A DNA stretch of 56,781 nt, taken from a virus. This document shows, in pieces, positions 24,989-32,480 of this stretch. The notes beneath the pieces are model-generated. The model saw only the letters and a program-made list of their open reading frames with translations. It searched no databases and was not told the origin of the DNA. The translations under genes and the position numbers were made by a program. Position 1 is the first letter of the stretch. Each line of letters starts with the position of its first letter. The stretch spans positions 1 through 56,781 of the IMG/VR virus record IMGVR_UViG_3300030380_000823; one strand, given 5' to 3'.

Positions 24989-26820
24989 TATTCGCAATCT
25001 CCGTATGCGTTTGCTACACCACTCTCACATTCAAGTGGCAACCCTTCGGCCCATGTCGGGACGTACCTCATGCACTTCTCGACGTACTGCTGGGCTTCTT
25101 CTGCTTCAGACTCAGGTACACATGCGATAACTGAGTCGTGAACTGTAAGTACCGCTCGGTACTTGTTATTTATTAAGAGCATCTGGTCACCTATCACACA
25201 CCGTGCTAAGGCTTGGCAGACATTCTCTATGACTTTACCACCGTAAATCCGCGTCCTACCGTTGCGCGTCTTGTAGCTGTACTCCGTACCTTCAGAGTTA
25301 CGCTCCCCACGTAGATCCTGATAACGCATTAGGAGCTTAGACGGTAGACGTATGGCTTCCCGGTTTCCTATAACTTCAATCACACCCTTCTTACCAAACT
25401 GGTAGTTGTCCCCTCGTTCCATAGCGGCAACCATGTGCTGTGCTTCCCGCCACACATGACTAATTCTCCAGTTTGCATCACGGTAGATGTTTATAATCCG
25501 CCGTGCTTCATCAAGTGATATGTCCGTACCAAAAGATTTCAACTGCGCTTGAAACTTGACGGCACCCATACCATAGCCAGCGCCAAGGATCGTGGTCTTG
25601 CCTACGAACCGCTGGTCTTTTGTTATCTGGTCTTCCGATGTTTCGTAGATCCGTGACGCCATCTTGACGTACACATCTTCTTTGTTACGGAACGCATCGG
25701 TCAGATCATCCTGCCCTGCGAACCATGCCAGCACCCGTGCTTCGATCTGCGACGAGTCGCAATCTATGAGTGTGTATCCGTCAGGCGCGACAATGCTTTT
25801 CTTTAACTTCTTACCGTTTGGCCCACGGCTAGGTAGGTTCTGTAGGTTGATCTTGTCATCCCCACCCCACCTACCAGTGTGTGCCGCATAGTACCGAACA
25901 GGAACCGGCAGAGTGCCGCGACCTGCTATGTCTATGAACCGCTGCGTACGAGTCTCTTCCAACGTACTCTTGTTGCCTAGCCTAGCAGCCGCTAGTGCCT
26001 GCACTTCTGGGTTTTCGTGCGTTATAAGGCTCTTGAATCCGTCGTCTGTCTTTGCGAATGCGTAAGCCTCTTTGCCCGTAGTGGGGCTGACCTTGATAGG
26101 TGGTTCGACACCTTTGGAGCGCAGCAGATCAGCAAACTTATCGTTACTCATCAGCTCTTTCTTGTCAGCCACGCCAGCATCACATAACAACTTATCTTTA
26201 TGGAGCTTGATGTCGTATAGGTGATCCTCAAGTAAATCGCAATCTAGCTCCAGCATAGGATGTATAAACATCCGTAACGTGCAGTCGATGATCCTGAGTT
26301 CTTTCTTAGGAAAGCCTTGCTTCAGCAACCGGTTAAACAGCTTGTAGGTAAGCTCTACATCATTAATGCAGTAGTCACCGTAGCTGTCTAACTCGTCATC
26401 AGTGAAGTCTAGGCGACGTTTTCCTAGAGCGTTGAGTATCTCAGTGCCCTTAACGCCTAAATTATACCGTTCCGCGAGCGCCTTGAGACTTCCACCAACT
26501 TCCACCCCATGTACAGCACGGGCAATACAAAGAGTATCAGCCCAAACCCGAGGGCGAATATCAAATAGCCAAGATAATATAGCGCCATCGAACATAGTGT
26601 TGTGAGCCAGCACCATACTGTTAGCCCAGTCAAACCCGTCAAAGTACCTTTTAAGCTCTTCGTGCGTTCCAGAAGCCCACTCCGTGTCACCATTATTTAC
26701 CTTTATCCCTACGCCTACGATCTCAAAACGCGGATCGCGTACGTACTCTTCGGTTGTCATTTTTGTTAGTGAGAAGTCCTTACTATAGAACGTCTCAAAA
26801 TCCAAAGTTATAAGCTGCAT
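24988..26820 (-). CDS. DNA polymerase I (family A) with 3'-5' exonuclease, Leu762-type
   Basis: A 610-residue replicative polymerase. Proofreading motifs: Exo I LDFET (Asp7, Glu9), Exo II AHNTMFDGA (Asp78), Exo III YCINDVELT (Tyr150, Asp154). Polymerase motifs: A LIDCDSSQIEARVLAW, B RFVGKTTILGAGYG (Arg404, Lys408, Tyr416), C LTVHDSVIA. In motif B the residue aligning with E. coli Phe762 is Leu412, the variant common in marine phage polymerases and proposed to alter speed and fidelity. No 5' nuclease domain. Starts exactly at the stop of the oxygenase gene (TAATG). Confidence 0.95.
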   Translation of the reverse strand: MQLITLDFETFYSKDFSLTKMTTEEYVRDPRFEIVGVGIKVNNGDTEWASGTHEELKRYFDGFDWANSMVLAHNTMFDGAILSWLFDIRPRVWADTLCIARAVHGVEVGGSLKALAERYNLGVKGTEILNALGKRRLDFTDDELDSYGDYCINDVELTYKLFNRLLKQGFPKKELRIIDCTLRMFIHPMLELDCDLLEDHLYDIKLHKDKLLCDAGVADKKELMSNDKFADLLRSKGVEPPIKVSPTTGKEAYAFAKTDDGFKSLITHENPEVQALAAARLGNKSTLEETRTQRFIDIAGRGTLPVPVRYYAAHTGRWGGDDKINLQNLPSRGPNGKKLKKSIVAPDGYTLIDCDSSQIEARVLAWFAGQDDLTDAFRNKEDVYVKMASRIYETSEDQITKDQRFVGKTTILGAGYGMGAVKFQAQLKSFGTDISLDEARRIINIYRDANWRISHVWREAQHMVAAMERGDNYQFGKKGVIEVIGNREAIRLPSKLLMRYQDLRGERNSEGTEYSYKTRNGRTRIYGGKVIENVCQALARCVIGDQMLLINNKYRAVLTVHDSVIACVPESEAEEAQQYVEKCMRYVPTWAEGLPLECESGVANAYGDCE

Positions 26821-27329
26821 TAGCTTTGTTCCTTTTGTTTAGTAACCTCAAACACCTTGTCTTTCTTTTTCTGATAGATGTTAAGGGTGTATCTCGGTTC
26901 CTTTGTTTTGTTGTGGTAAAAATGTAACTGGCCCGTGTTGCGCCATGTCACCAAGCGGTTAGGACGCCAGACAATTTCCTCCATAACCTTGCCCTGATCG
27001 CCCCTGTCTTCTTTCAAGAAATACGTCCCGTTACCAATCTTTGGGCGCAGGTACACCACAGAGCTAACTAACTTGCTTGGGTGGTCGTAGTGTAGGTGGT
27101 ATTGGTATTCTGGCCCACAGCGTACAACACCCGCTGAGAAGAACCCCTCGGCCTTGGCTACCTTATCTTCGTAGCACTGCTTGATTCCCTGACACACGGA
27201 CTCGTCTAAATCTGCTTCAAACTTTTTCGCTTCTTCCGTCCCATCAATGAATCGGTACGACAAGCTATGGATGTCCCGTATAAGTCTGTCGTAAAGATCA
27301 GGGTATAAGAAGTTATCTACTATCTTCAC
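26820..27329 (-). CDS. 2-oxoglutarate/Fe(II)-dependent oxygenase, 169 aa
   Basis: A compact prolyl-hydroxylase-like dioxygenase: YQYHLHYDHPSKLVSSVVYL supplies His80-x-Asp82. GQLHFYHN supplies the distal His (His136), and EPRYTLNIYQ supplies the 2-oxoglutarate-binding Arg146, ten residues later. The length is short but complete for the core beta-helix. It overlaps the COQ4-like gene by 4 bases and the polymerase by one. Substrate unknown; the tight coupling to COQ4-like and radical SAM genes suggests action in one pathway (inference). Confidence 0.78.
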   Translation of the reverse strand: MKIVDNFLYPDLYDRLIRDIHSLSYRFIDGTEEAKKFEADLDESVCQGIKQCYEDKVAKAEGFFSAGVVRCGPEYQYHLHYDHPSKLVSSVVYLRPKIGNGTYFLKEDRGDQGKVMEEIVWRPNRLVTWRNTGQLHFYHNKTKEPRYTLNIYQKKKDKVFEVTKQKEQS

Positions 27330-28045
27330 TTGGCGTTCTCTTTCGCCGCACGTAGCTTAGTCATTAACGCTTTGTACCTTGTGGGCTGACGTACACCGAT
27401 GCTTTGCTGCACGATCTCTAATGGTTGGTCTAACAAGACAGGCCAATCTATGCCTGCAAGCCACTCTGATTTTCTGCCGTGCCAATACGCCTCGAAGGAC
27501 GCGCTAAGGACACCCCAGCCCTTCTTCCTAGCGTGGGTTATGGTCATGGGTATGGTCATTGCGATGATGCCTAGATTCGCAAAGTTACCGTGCAAGAACC
27601 AAAGGAGTACCACCTCACCGAAAGGGTTACGCTCGTAACCGGTGACCGTATGCGTCAGATCATGCTGATCTCTGTACCACTTGATGTAGGTATTAAACCC
27701 TGACTCTGATGGCTTCTCGCCTTTGCCCTTAGTATCCCCCGCAAACTGTGCGGTGGAACGGCTTGTTTCTATTAAGAACTTCGAGTATTCGTTGCCAAGA
27801 CTACCGGCAGGCATAACCCGTAATCTGTACACATCATCTAATACGTTAACCAGAGACTCTCTGCCCGCGATTACACGAGAACCCAAAGGCGTATGTCTGA
27901 ATACATCGTACTGCTTACGCACCGACTTGGTTGACAGCCAGTTAAAAAGGATGAACGCCGCTTCCAGATCATCTGGATCTTTATATAGACGGCGTAACGC
28001 ACCGCCCACTTCACGCCACTTTAGTTTGAACTTTGCTATATCCAC
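27326..28045 (-). CDS. COQ4-like protein (ubiquinone biosynthesis family), 239 aa
   Basis: The diagnostic COQ4 metal-binding motif HDxxH-x11-E is complete: HDLTHTVTGYERNPFGE with His128, Asp129, His132 and Glu144. It is preceded by RVMPAGSLGNEYSKFL, which matches the family's R-x-P-x-G-S/T-L-G-x-E-Y segment. COQ4 acts in coenzyme Q biosynthesis in mitochondria and some bacteria, where it binds a metal and a lipid ring precursor. A phage copy could change host quinones or act on another ring compound. It is shared between overlapping neighbours (10 bases with the radical SAM gene, 4 with the oxygenase). Family membership is well supported, function in the phage is inference. Confidence 0.78.
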   Translation of the reverse strand: MDIAKFKLKWREVGGALRRLYKDPDDLEAAFILFNWLSTKSVRKQYDVFRHTPLGSRVIAGRESLVNVLDDVYRLRVMPAGSLGNEYSKFLIETSRSTAQFAGDTKGKGEKPSESGFNTYIKWYRDQHDLTHTVTGYERNPFGEVVLLWFLHGNFANLGIIAMTIPMTITHARKKGWGVLSASFEAYWHGRKSEWLAGIDWPVLLDQPLEIVQQSIGVRQPTRYKALMTKLRAAKENAK

Positions 28046-28860
28046 TTTTTATACCCCTCAACAATTTGCGGTTTTGCACATGGGACATCACACGATGCAC
28101 AAGGCGCAACAGCATCTCTGTTCCCGTTTATAAGCTCGGTAGAGATACGACGTAGCTCTTCGTTATCGCGCCATTCTCTGAACAGGTTTACATCTTTGAC
28201 GTTGGCGAAGCCGATCTGATGCGACCAATCGTTGCAGCACATCTGCAACTGTCCATCGAAGTTAATGAATATGCCCCTCATGGGATGAACGCATGGCCCC
28301 TTCACAGCAGTACCGCCAGCTATCAACCCAGCCCTGTGATTGAATTGATGCTTCCATCTAATCGGCCTACCCTTCGGGTCAGCATAATCAGGAAGCTCAT
28401 TTACATCCTCAACTGACCCGCCGTCAGGCTTCCAATAGTCCTCAATCCGCTCACCGTTATCTAGGCGTGGGTACTTCGTACGTCTGGCGAAGAAATCTTC
28501 TTCTGTCGTGTAGGTGTTCAGCACAAGGTTGTCTAGCTGACGATAGTATTTCCAGTAACGATCAAGTCTCCAGCCATTAGTTGTTACCTGTGCGCGGTAT
28601 CTTCTGGGCTTACGGAGAAGACGCTGTATTATCTTCTCGAATTTTGGATTGTTGGTGCTTTCCCCTCGACCTGCCAGTATGACAGTACCATCAAAGCGCC
28701 ACTCTTCGATCTGATCCATGATCCGAGCAAACAATTCCAGACTCATGTTCTGGTTGTTGTTGGGGTATATGGACGCATCAGACCGTGGGCAGAACGAACA
28801 GGTACGGTTACACAAATCTGTAATGTTTATATCGACCTGTAGCACACCCTCTAAGTCCAT
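28036..28860 (-). CDS. Radical SAM protein with SPASM-like C-terminus, 274 aa
   Basis: The N-terminus holds the cluster motif CNRTCSFC (Cys17, Cys21, Cys24; CxxxCxxC) after a VDINITDLC strand. ILAGRGESTNNP (about 62-72) fits the SAM-binding GGE-type motif. The C-terminal part has further cysteines: Cys190 (GPCVHP), Cys208-Cys209 (QMCCNDW), Cys254, Cys257 and Cys261 (CASCDVPC), which look like an auxiliary SPASM/twitch iron-sulfur site. Such enzymes modify peptides, sugars or small molecules. No obvious small precursor peptide is adjacent. It overlaps the COQ4-like gene. Confidence 0.85.
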   Translation of the reverse strand: MDLEGVLQVDINITDLCNRTCSFCPRSDASIYPNNNQNMSLELFARIMDQIEEWRFDGTVILAGRGESTNNPKFEKIIQRLLRKPRRYRAQVTTNGWRLDRYWKYYRQLDNLVLNTYTTEEDFFARRTKYPRLDNGERIEDYWKPDGGSVEDVNELPDYADPKGRPIRWKHQFNHRAGLIAGGTAVKGPCVHPMRGIFINFDGQLQMCCNDWSHQIGFANVKDVNLFREWRDNEELRRISTELINGNRDAVAPCASCDVPCAKPQIVEGYKKWI

Positions 28861-29117
28861 GTTTTGCCGTCTTTTTCTGTCAGCCAGATGCGATGTTCGC
28901 CATCATTACTTATCTTACGGCTCGTAATGTTCCAGCCCCTACGTTTGGCGGACACGCGAAACGCACGTACTTTATGCCCATAGGGATCGTCTACGACAAA
29001 CGAGTCCCCCAGATTCATACGGTCTAACGTGTTCTCGTATGCACGCTGGTGACTGTACTGCTTATCAAACAGCAACACACCTTTCTCAATCACGATCTTT
29101 TCGAGTTCAACACTCAC
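28851..29117 (-). CDS. Small phage protein, 88 aa (GDSFVV...RIWLTE type)
   Basis: A GTG start at 29117 overlaps the upstream stop (GTGA). The pattern LGDSFVVDDPYGHKVRAFRV, SAKRRGWNITSRKI, EHRIWLTE parallels the 74-aa protein at 16412-16636: small residue + SF, basic helix, then a strand ending in W. This is a recurrent small phage fold of unknown function, possibly nucleic-acid binding because the middle is Arg/Lys-rich. It overlaps the radical SAM start by 10 bases. Confidence 0.55.
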   Translation of the reverse strand: MSVELEKIVIEKGVLLFDKQYSHQRAYENTLDRMNLGDSFVVDDPYGHKVRAFRVSAKRRGWNITSRKISNDGEHRIWLTEKDGKTWT

Positions 29118-29296
29118 GCCTCCTCCTTTTCTACAACGCGGGTGACAATCACATCAGTAGTGGTGGGTTTGCGTAACCAATTACCCCAAGTACCACGGTC
29201 ATCTATAATGGCAAACCGTGCTTCCTCATCGTTCTTGGCCTCTACTATCACCTGACGTTGTATGGTTTCCTCGAAGGTTACGATAAACTTCTTCAT
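29114..29296 (-). CDS. Small DpnD/PcfM-like protein, 60 aa
   Basis: The start is ATG at 29296 (MKKFIVTFEETIQRQVIVEA), with a purine-rich ribosome binding site (GGGGTTGAG) just upstream; the in-frame extension to 29365 would run through the previous gene. The beta-alpha pattern (KKFIVTFEETIQRQVIVEAK, NDEEARFAI) resembles the small DpnD-PcfM-like domain of phages and plasmids. Function unknown. Confidence 0.5.
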   Translation of the reverse strand: MKKFIVTFEETIQRQVIVEAKNDEEARFAIIDDRGTWGNWLRKPTTTDVIVTRVVEKEEA

Positions 29297-29297
29297 C

Positions 29298-29438
29298 TCA
29301 ACCCCCATCTTTTGGTCTGGTCGCGTTGACAAGCTGCCACGCAAGCTCATGTATGTGAGATTCACTCTCTCCTTCTTCGCACGCCCAGTTAATCTGATTG
29401 ATTAGCAGAATAGCGCGTTCTTCTAATTCTGACTCCAT
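29298..29438 (-). CDS. Small acidic helical protein, 46 aa
   Basis: The start is ATG at 29438 (MESELEERAILLINQINW) after a GGGGG-containing ribosome binding site. It ends two bases before the next ATG. The sequence is an amphipathic, acidic helix with one Cys and two Trp. Its tight fit between two coupled genes and its good ribosome binding site argue that it is translated. Family not recognised. Confidence 0.5.
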   Translation of the reverse strand: MESELEERAILLINQINWACEEGESESHIHELAWQLVNATRPKDGG

Positions 29439-29439
29439 A

Positions 29440-29670
29440 TCAACCCCCTAACCGTTTGATTTCAGCGTCAATATAGAAGCGAATCTTCTTCGCATCACGT
29501 AACTCATCACTGTGAGATGCCTCGCCCATACGGTAACACGCACGGAATATCTCACCGATCTGTGCGTTCATATTCTTATGGGATATTAAATCCTGTAGCT
29601 CCTGCGCGTCAGCAGGTAACTCGTAATACGATGCAGTGCTGCCATCACTGACAGTGGTACCCTTCTTCAT
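29440..29670 (-). CDS. DUF3310-like small protein, 76 aa
   Basis: The core YYELPADAQELQDLISHKNM, GEIFRACYRMG, LRDAKKIRFYIDAEI matches the conserved shape of DUF3310 phage proteins (YY-L-P ... LQDLI ... NM ... GNI/IF-ACYR-G ... D-KKI-FY/F). These occur in many phages beside nucleotide-metabolism or replication genes, and their biochemical role is not established. The assignment is by eye. Confidence 0.6.
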   Translation of the reverse strand: MKKGTTVSDGSTASYYELPADAQELQDLISHKNMNAQIGEIFRACYRMGEASHSDELRDAKKIRFYIDAEIKRLGG

Positions 29671-29679
29671 CTGTCTCTC

Positions 29680-29994
29680 CTAGAAATCAAATATCAACTG
29701 CACAGGCGTTGCGTCCAATAGCTCCGCTACGTCGTGCATGTTGTCTTCGTTAACCACAAACGCCATACCTTCACTTGCGGCAATCTCTTTGAGGTTCCTC
29801 TCCTGTAGCGCAGTGGGTTTGTTACTTCCCGCCTTACACTCAATACCAAAGAACTTACCGTTGTAGCACCCCACAATATCCGGTACACCGCTCTTACCGT
29901 ACCCGCCTGTCACGGGGTAAAAGTAGTATGCACCTAACTGCTTTAGGGTAGCCGTTACTTTCTTCTTAACCTTCGCTTCCGGCGTCATCGCCAT
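29680..29994 (-). CDS. VRR-NUC domain nuclease, 104 aa
   Basis: A standalone VRR-NUC protein of the PD-(D/E)XK superfamily. The N-terminal helix PEAKVKKKVTATLKQLGAYY is followed by GVPDIVGCYNGKFFGIECKA, which supplies Asp and the E-x-K catalytic pair, then LQERNLKEIAASEGMAFVV. Single-domain phage VRR-NUC proteins have been reported to cleave branched DNA such as Holliday junctions, so debranching before packaging is likely. Overlaps the next upstream coiled-coil gene by 29 bases. Confidence 0.88.
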   Translation of the reverse strand: MAMTPEAKVKKKVTATLKQLGAYYFYPVTGGYGKSGVPDIVGCYNGKFFGIECKAGSNKPTALQERNLKEIAASEGMAFVVNEDNMHDVAELLDATPVQLIFDF

Positions 29995-30199
29995 TGCGTA
30001 CCTCCTTTAACAAGTTAACCACACTGGCTGTGAGCTTTTTCATCTCGCGTTGGTTAGCTGAAATAGTCTTTGATAAAAACTGTAAGTCATCCAGCATCTC
30101 TCCTGTCGTCTTAGCAAGGTTTTCCACCGCCCGTAGGCCAGTAAGAACTTCCTCCAACGTCTGCTCATCAATCTCAAGCTCAACGCTTATCTTCGCCAT
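29966..30199 (-). CDS. Small coiled-coil protein, 77 aa
   Basis: A highly helical protein (LEEVLTGLRAVENLAKTTGEML, LQFLSKTISANQREMKKLTA) with an acidic N-terminus and a polar tail. It overlaps the VRR-NUC start by 29 bases. No family recognised; probably an oligomerising accessory protein. Confidence 0.5.
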   Translation of the reverse strand: MAKISVELEIDEQTLEEVLTGLRAVENLAKTTGEMLDDLQFLSKTISANQREMKKLTASVVNLLKEVRNGDDAGSEG

Positions 30200-30234
30200 A
30201 CCGTTTCTCCGTGGGCGCTGGTATCAGCGTCTCG

Positions 30235-30549
30235 TTATCCGTAAACCCAAAAGCTATCATCACCTGTTCGTAACCCTACTCCGGCTACTTCAGACTGTTG
30301 TGGCTCTAACATATTCAGAACCACCAGCTTTTTCCGCAGGTCAGTAGGTAGGGTTTCCATGCCACGATAGATAGGTTTGTACGGCGAGTCAACACATTCC
30401 GTACCTAAACATGTGATCTTCCACGTATCTTGGTTAGGGTCTACCTTTACGTGGTAGATTGGCCCCTTATGTGTTAACTTGTTTTGGTTACCTAGCGTGG
30501 TGGCTATGTCCTCGATCATGCGTAGCGTCTCGAAGTATCTAGCTGACAT
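30235..30549 (-). CDS. Unknown small protein, 104 aa
   Basis: The start is taken as ATG at 30549 (MSARYFETLRMIEDIATTLG), preceded by GAGGATGAG; a longer version to 30597 would overlap the upstream gene more. The C-terminus reads AGVGLRTGDDSFWVYG, similar to the GVGMRVDEDEFYVS end of the next upstream protein. The two neighbours therefore share a C-terminal tail motif, G-V-G-x-R-x-D/G-x-D-x-F-x-V. Function unknown. Confidence 0.5.
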   Translation of the reverse strand: MSARYFETLRMIEDIATTLGNQNKLTHKGPIYHVKVDPNQDTWKITCLGTECVDSPYKPIYRGMETLPTDLRKKLVVLNMLEPQQSEVAGVGLRTGDDSFWVYG

Positions 30550-31393
30550 AGAACTCATCCTCATCCACACGCATACCAACGCCATGAACGTAGTCACCTA
30601 GCTGCGCCACGCTCAGTACACTCAGCTTACCGATTAGCTCGTTGTATTCTTCTGACCCCTCAGTAAAGCGTACAGGCCGAGCGTCATCCTCCAAACGTAC
30701 AGATCTGTAGTTAACTTGCTTTAGGGGAATACCCGCGACTGTCTGACGCCCACTACGGTCTTGACCTACATGAACGAACATGGGGCTTTCGCCAGACCCT
30801 TGTAGCTCCCCCACATTTTGGTTGTACAGTAAGGTGTCCTGCACGAGTTGTTTAGTCTCGCCATCGGTGATCTGCTCTACCATAGCTACTAAGGAACGAA
30901 ATGCAGGGCAAGCCACATTGCTCACACCTAACTTGTCCACAGCTTCTTGACGTTTACCTTTCTCCTTCTGTAGCTGCTCGTCTCGGTTCGAGCAGTACAC
31001 ATGGGAATTCATCGTGGCGATCTCAGTCACGCTGAACTCGGGCAGTGCTGCCGCAGCTTTCTTAACCGCCGTGTTAAGGTTCTTGCTCCACTGCATATAG
31101 TGTTCTCGGTTGGCGGGGTGGTACCTGCCGTTCTTGATTGTACGACTATGAACCGCATAATTCTTATACCCTTCGCCCACACTGATGATGCCCCTCGCGT
31201 ATTTCTCATGCGGGTAATAGACCCAGCACGAAGTGTAGGCACCTTTGGTAAACCTTACCCCCCGCATCTTTCGGCTAAGTACATGCTGAAAGTCGGCTAA
31301 GTCTTGGCGTGGAGTCCTTTCTTGGAGTTCAGCCGTTATCTCTTTGACCTTAGCAACAAGTTCGCGGTTAGGCTCGTATATGTATTGAGTCAT
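30539..31393 (-). CDS. Unknown conserved phage protein, 284 aa
   Basis: The start is ATG at 31393 (MTQYIYEPNRELVAKV), with GGGAGAG six bases upstream; an extension to 31444 runs into the preceding gene. Nothing enzymatic is recognisable. Contains MRGVRFTKGAYTSCWVYYPH, SVGEGYKNYAVHSRTIKN and ATMNSHVYCSNRDEQLQ, and ends GVGMRVDEDEFYVS. It starts 2 bases after the 360-aa gene and lies downstream of the VWA/MoxR genes, so it probably belongs to that functional block. Confidence 0.5.
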   Translation of the reverse strand: MTQYIYEPNRELVAKVKEITAELQERTPRQDLADFQHVLSRKMRGVRFTKGAYTSCWVYYPHEKYARGIISVGEGYKNYAVHSRTIKNGRYHPANREHYMQWSKNLNTAVKKAAAALPEFSVTEIATMNSHVYCSNRDEQLQKEKGKRQEAVDKLGVSNVACPAFRSLVAMVEQITDGETKQLVQDTLLYNQNVGELQGSGESPMFVHVGQDRSGRQTVAGIPLKQVNYRSVRLEDDARPVRFTEGSEEYNELIGKLSVLSVAQLGDYVHGVGMRVDEDEFYVS

Positions 31394-31395
31394 GG

Positions 31396-32478
31396 TTACT
31401 CTCCCTTCGTTGTTGTAACTAAACCGCAGGCGCGGTTGGCCCATCGGTTGAAGTGTGCGCGTACTCTCTTAGCGTCTTCTGGTGTACAAGCGTATCTCAT
31501 ATCAGACTTTATCATGTAAGCGGTAAGCAATGGTACACGTAACTCATGGTCACTTGTAGTGATTATCTCTTGTACCTTGTCACCGTCAAACGAGTCATGG
31601 CTTGACCAGACGCCGCCTTTCAACACATTGTGCTGGCGCAGTATGGCCTTGGCATCGCGCACGTACTGCCAGTCATCAATGGCTAACATCTTTCCTACAG
31701 AACACGCCCACTGCCAGAACTCATCAAGGTGTGGCTTTAGCTCCTTCTTACGTTCCTTGTCCACACGCGACTTGGGGTTGACCGGCTTGAACTCAGGGCT
31801 GATTAGCTTCCAAGGCTGTAGGCTGTTTGGAAGTACCCCAGTCTTTTCCATAAGCTCTACGTCTGGCACGTATGCCTCCCTAGCGAACACCAGATACTTG
31901 TGGTCATCCTCACGCTGGTAGTGTTCAGCCCAGTGTTGGGAGCTTTTACTGTTCACATAATAGTCCCACTGTGCTGCACCGACTGACCGACTCTTGGGTA
32001 AGTAATACTTAACCTGCCGTAGCCTGTCTGGGTTCGGTATATAGATGTGCTGCCTACCATCAGTGCCGCCGCTATATCGCAGGGACGTAGGTAAGAACTC
32101 AGCTAGAAACTGATACCGGCTGGTATGTGCTTGGTCGCCTGACCCGTTGCGTATCTTAACCGTCTCTAGGTATGAGCCATCAGGTTGCAGTTGAATGTCC
32201 CACACAATAGGTGACAGGCTATATGTATCTACAATCGACGTAGGTATTGGATCGCGCCGAGCGTAGGTGCGGGTAAATATCGGGTCACCGTACCCGCCGT
32301 CGCACAAGGCGTAGCAGGTAGGTGATAACTTAACAATGTGTTCCCACTTACGATCCCGTCTGTCGGCAGGGCGTAGATCATCCTCCTTCTTGTGGTACTT
32401 ACTGACCAACGGTTTGGTCTGGTTGTATTTGCGCTCGACATGCCAGAACGAGTCCAGCCCTTTGCTTAGTGTGTACAT
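31396..32478 (-). CDS. Unknown protein, 360 aa, coupled to the VWA gene
   Basis: No family recognised. It begins MYTLSKGLDSFWHVERKYNQ, has PTCYALCDGGYGDPIFTRTY, a basic helical segment (PKSRVDKERKKELKPHLDEFWQW) and a C-terminal RVRAHFNRWANRACGLVT. The start lies 2 bases after the VWA gene's stop. Companion genes of this size beside phage MoxR/VWA pairs could be substrates or adaptors of the ATPase; that is inference. Confidence 0.5.
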   Translation of the reverse strand: MYTLSKGLDSFWHVERKYNQTKPLVSKYHKKEDDLRPADRRDRKWEHIVKLSPTCYALCDGGYGDPIFTRTYARRDPIPTSIVDTYSLSPIVWDIQLQPDGSYLETVKIRNGSGDQAHTSRYQFLAEFLPTSLRYSGGTDGRQHIYIPNPDRLRQVKYYLPKSRSVGAAQWDYYVNSKSSQHWAEHYQREDDHKYLVFAREAYVPDVELMEKTGVLPNSLQPWKLISPEFKPVNPKSRVDKERKKELKPHLDEFWQWACSVGKMLAIDDWQYVRDAKAILRQHNVLKGGVWSSHDSFDGDKVQEIITTSDHELRVPLLTAYMIKSDMRYACTPEDAKRVRAHFNRWANRACGLVTTTKGE

Positions 32479-32480
32479 GA

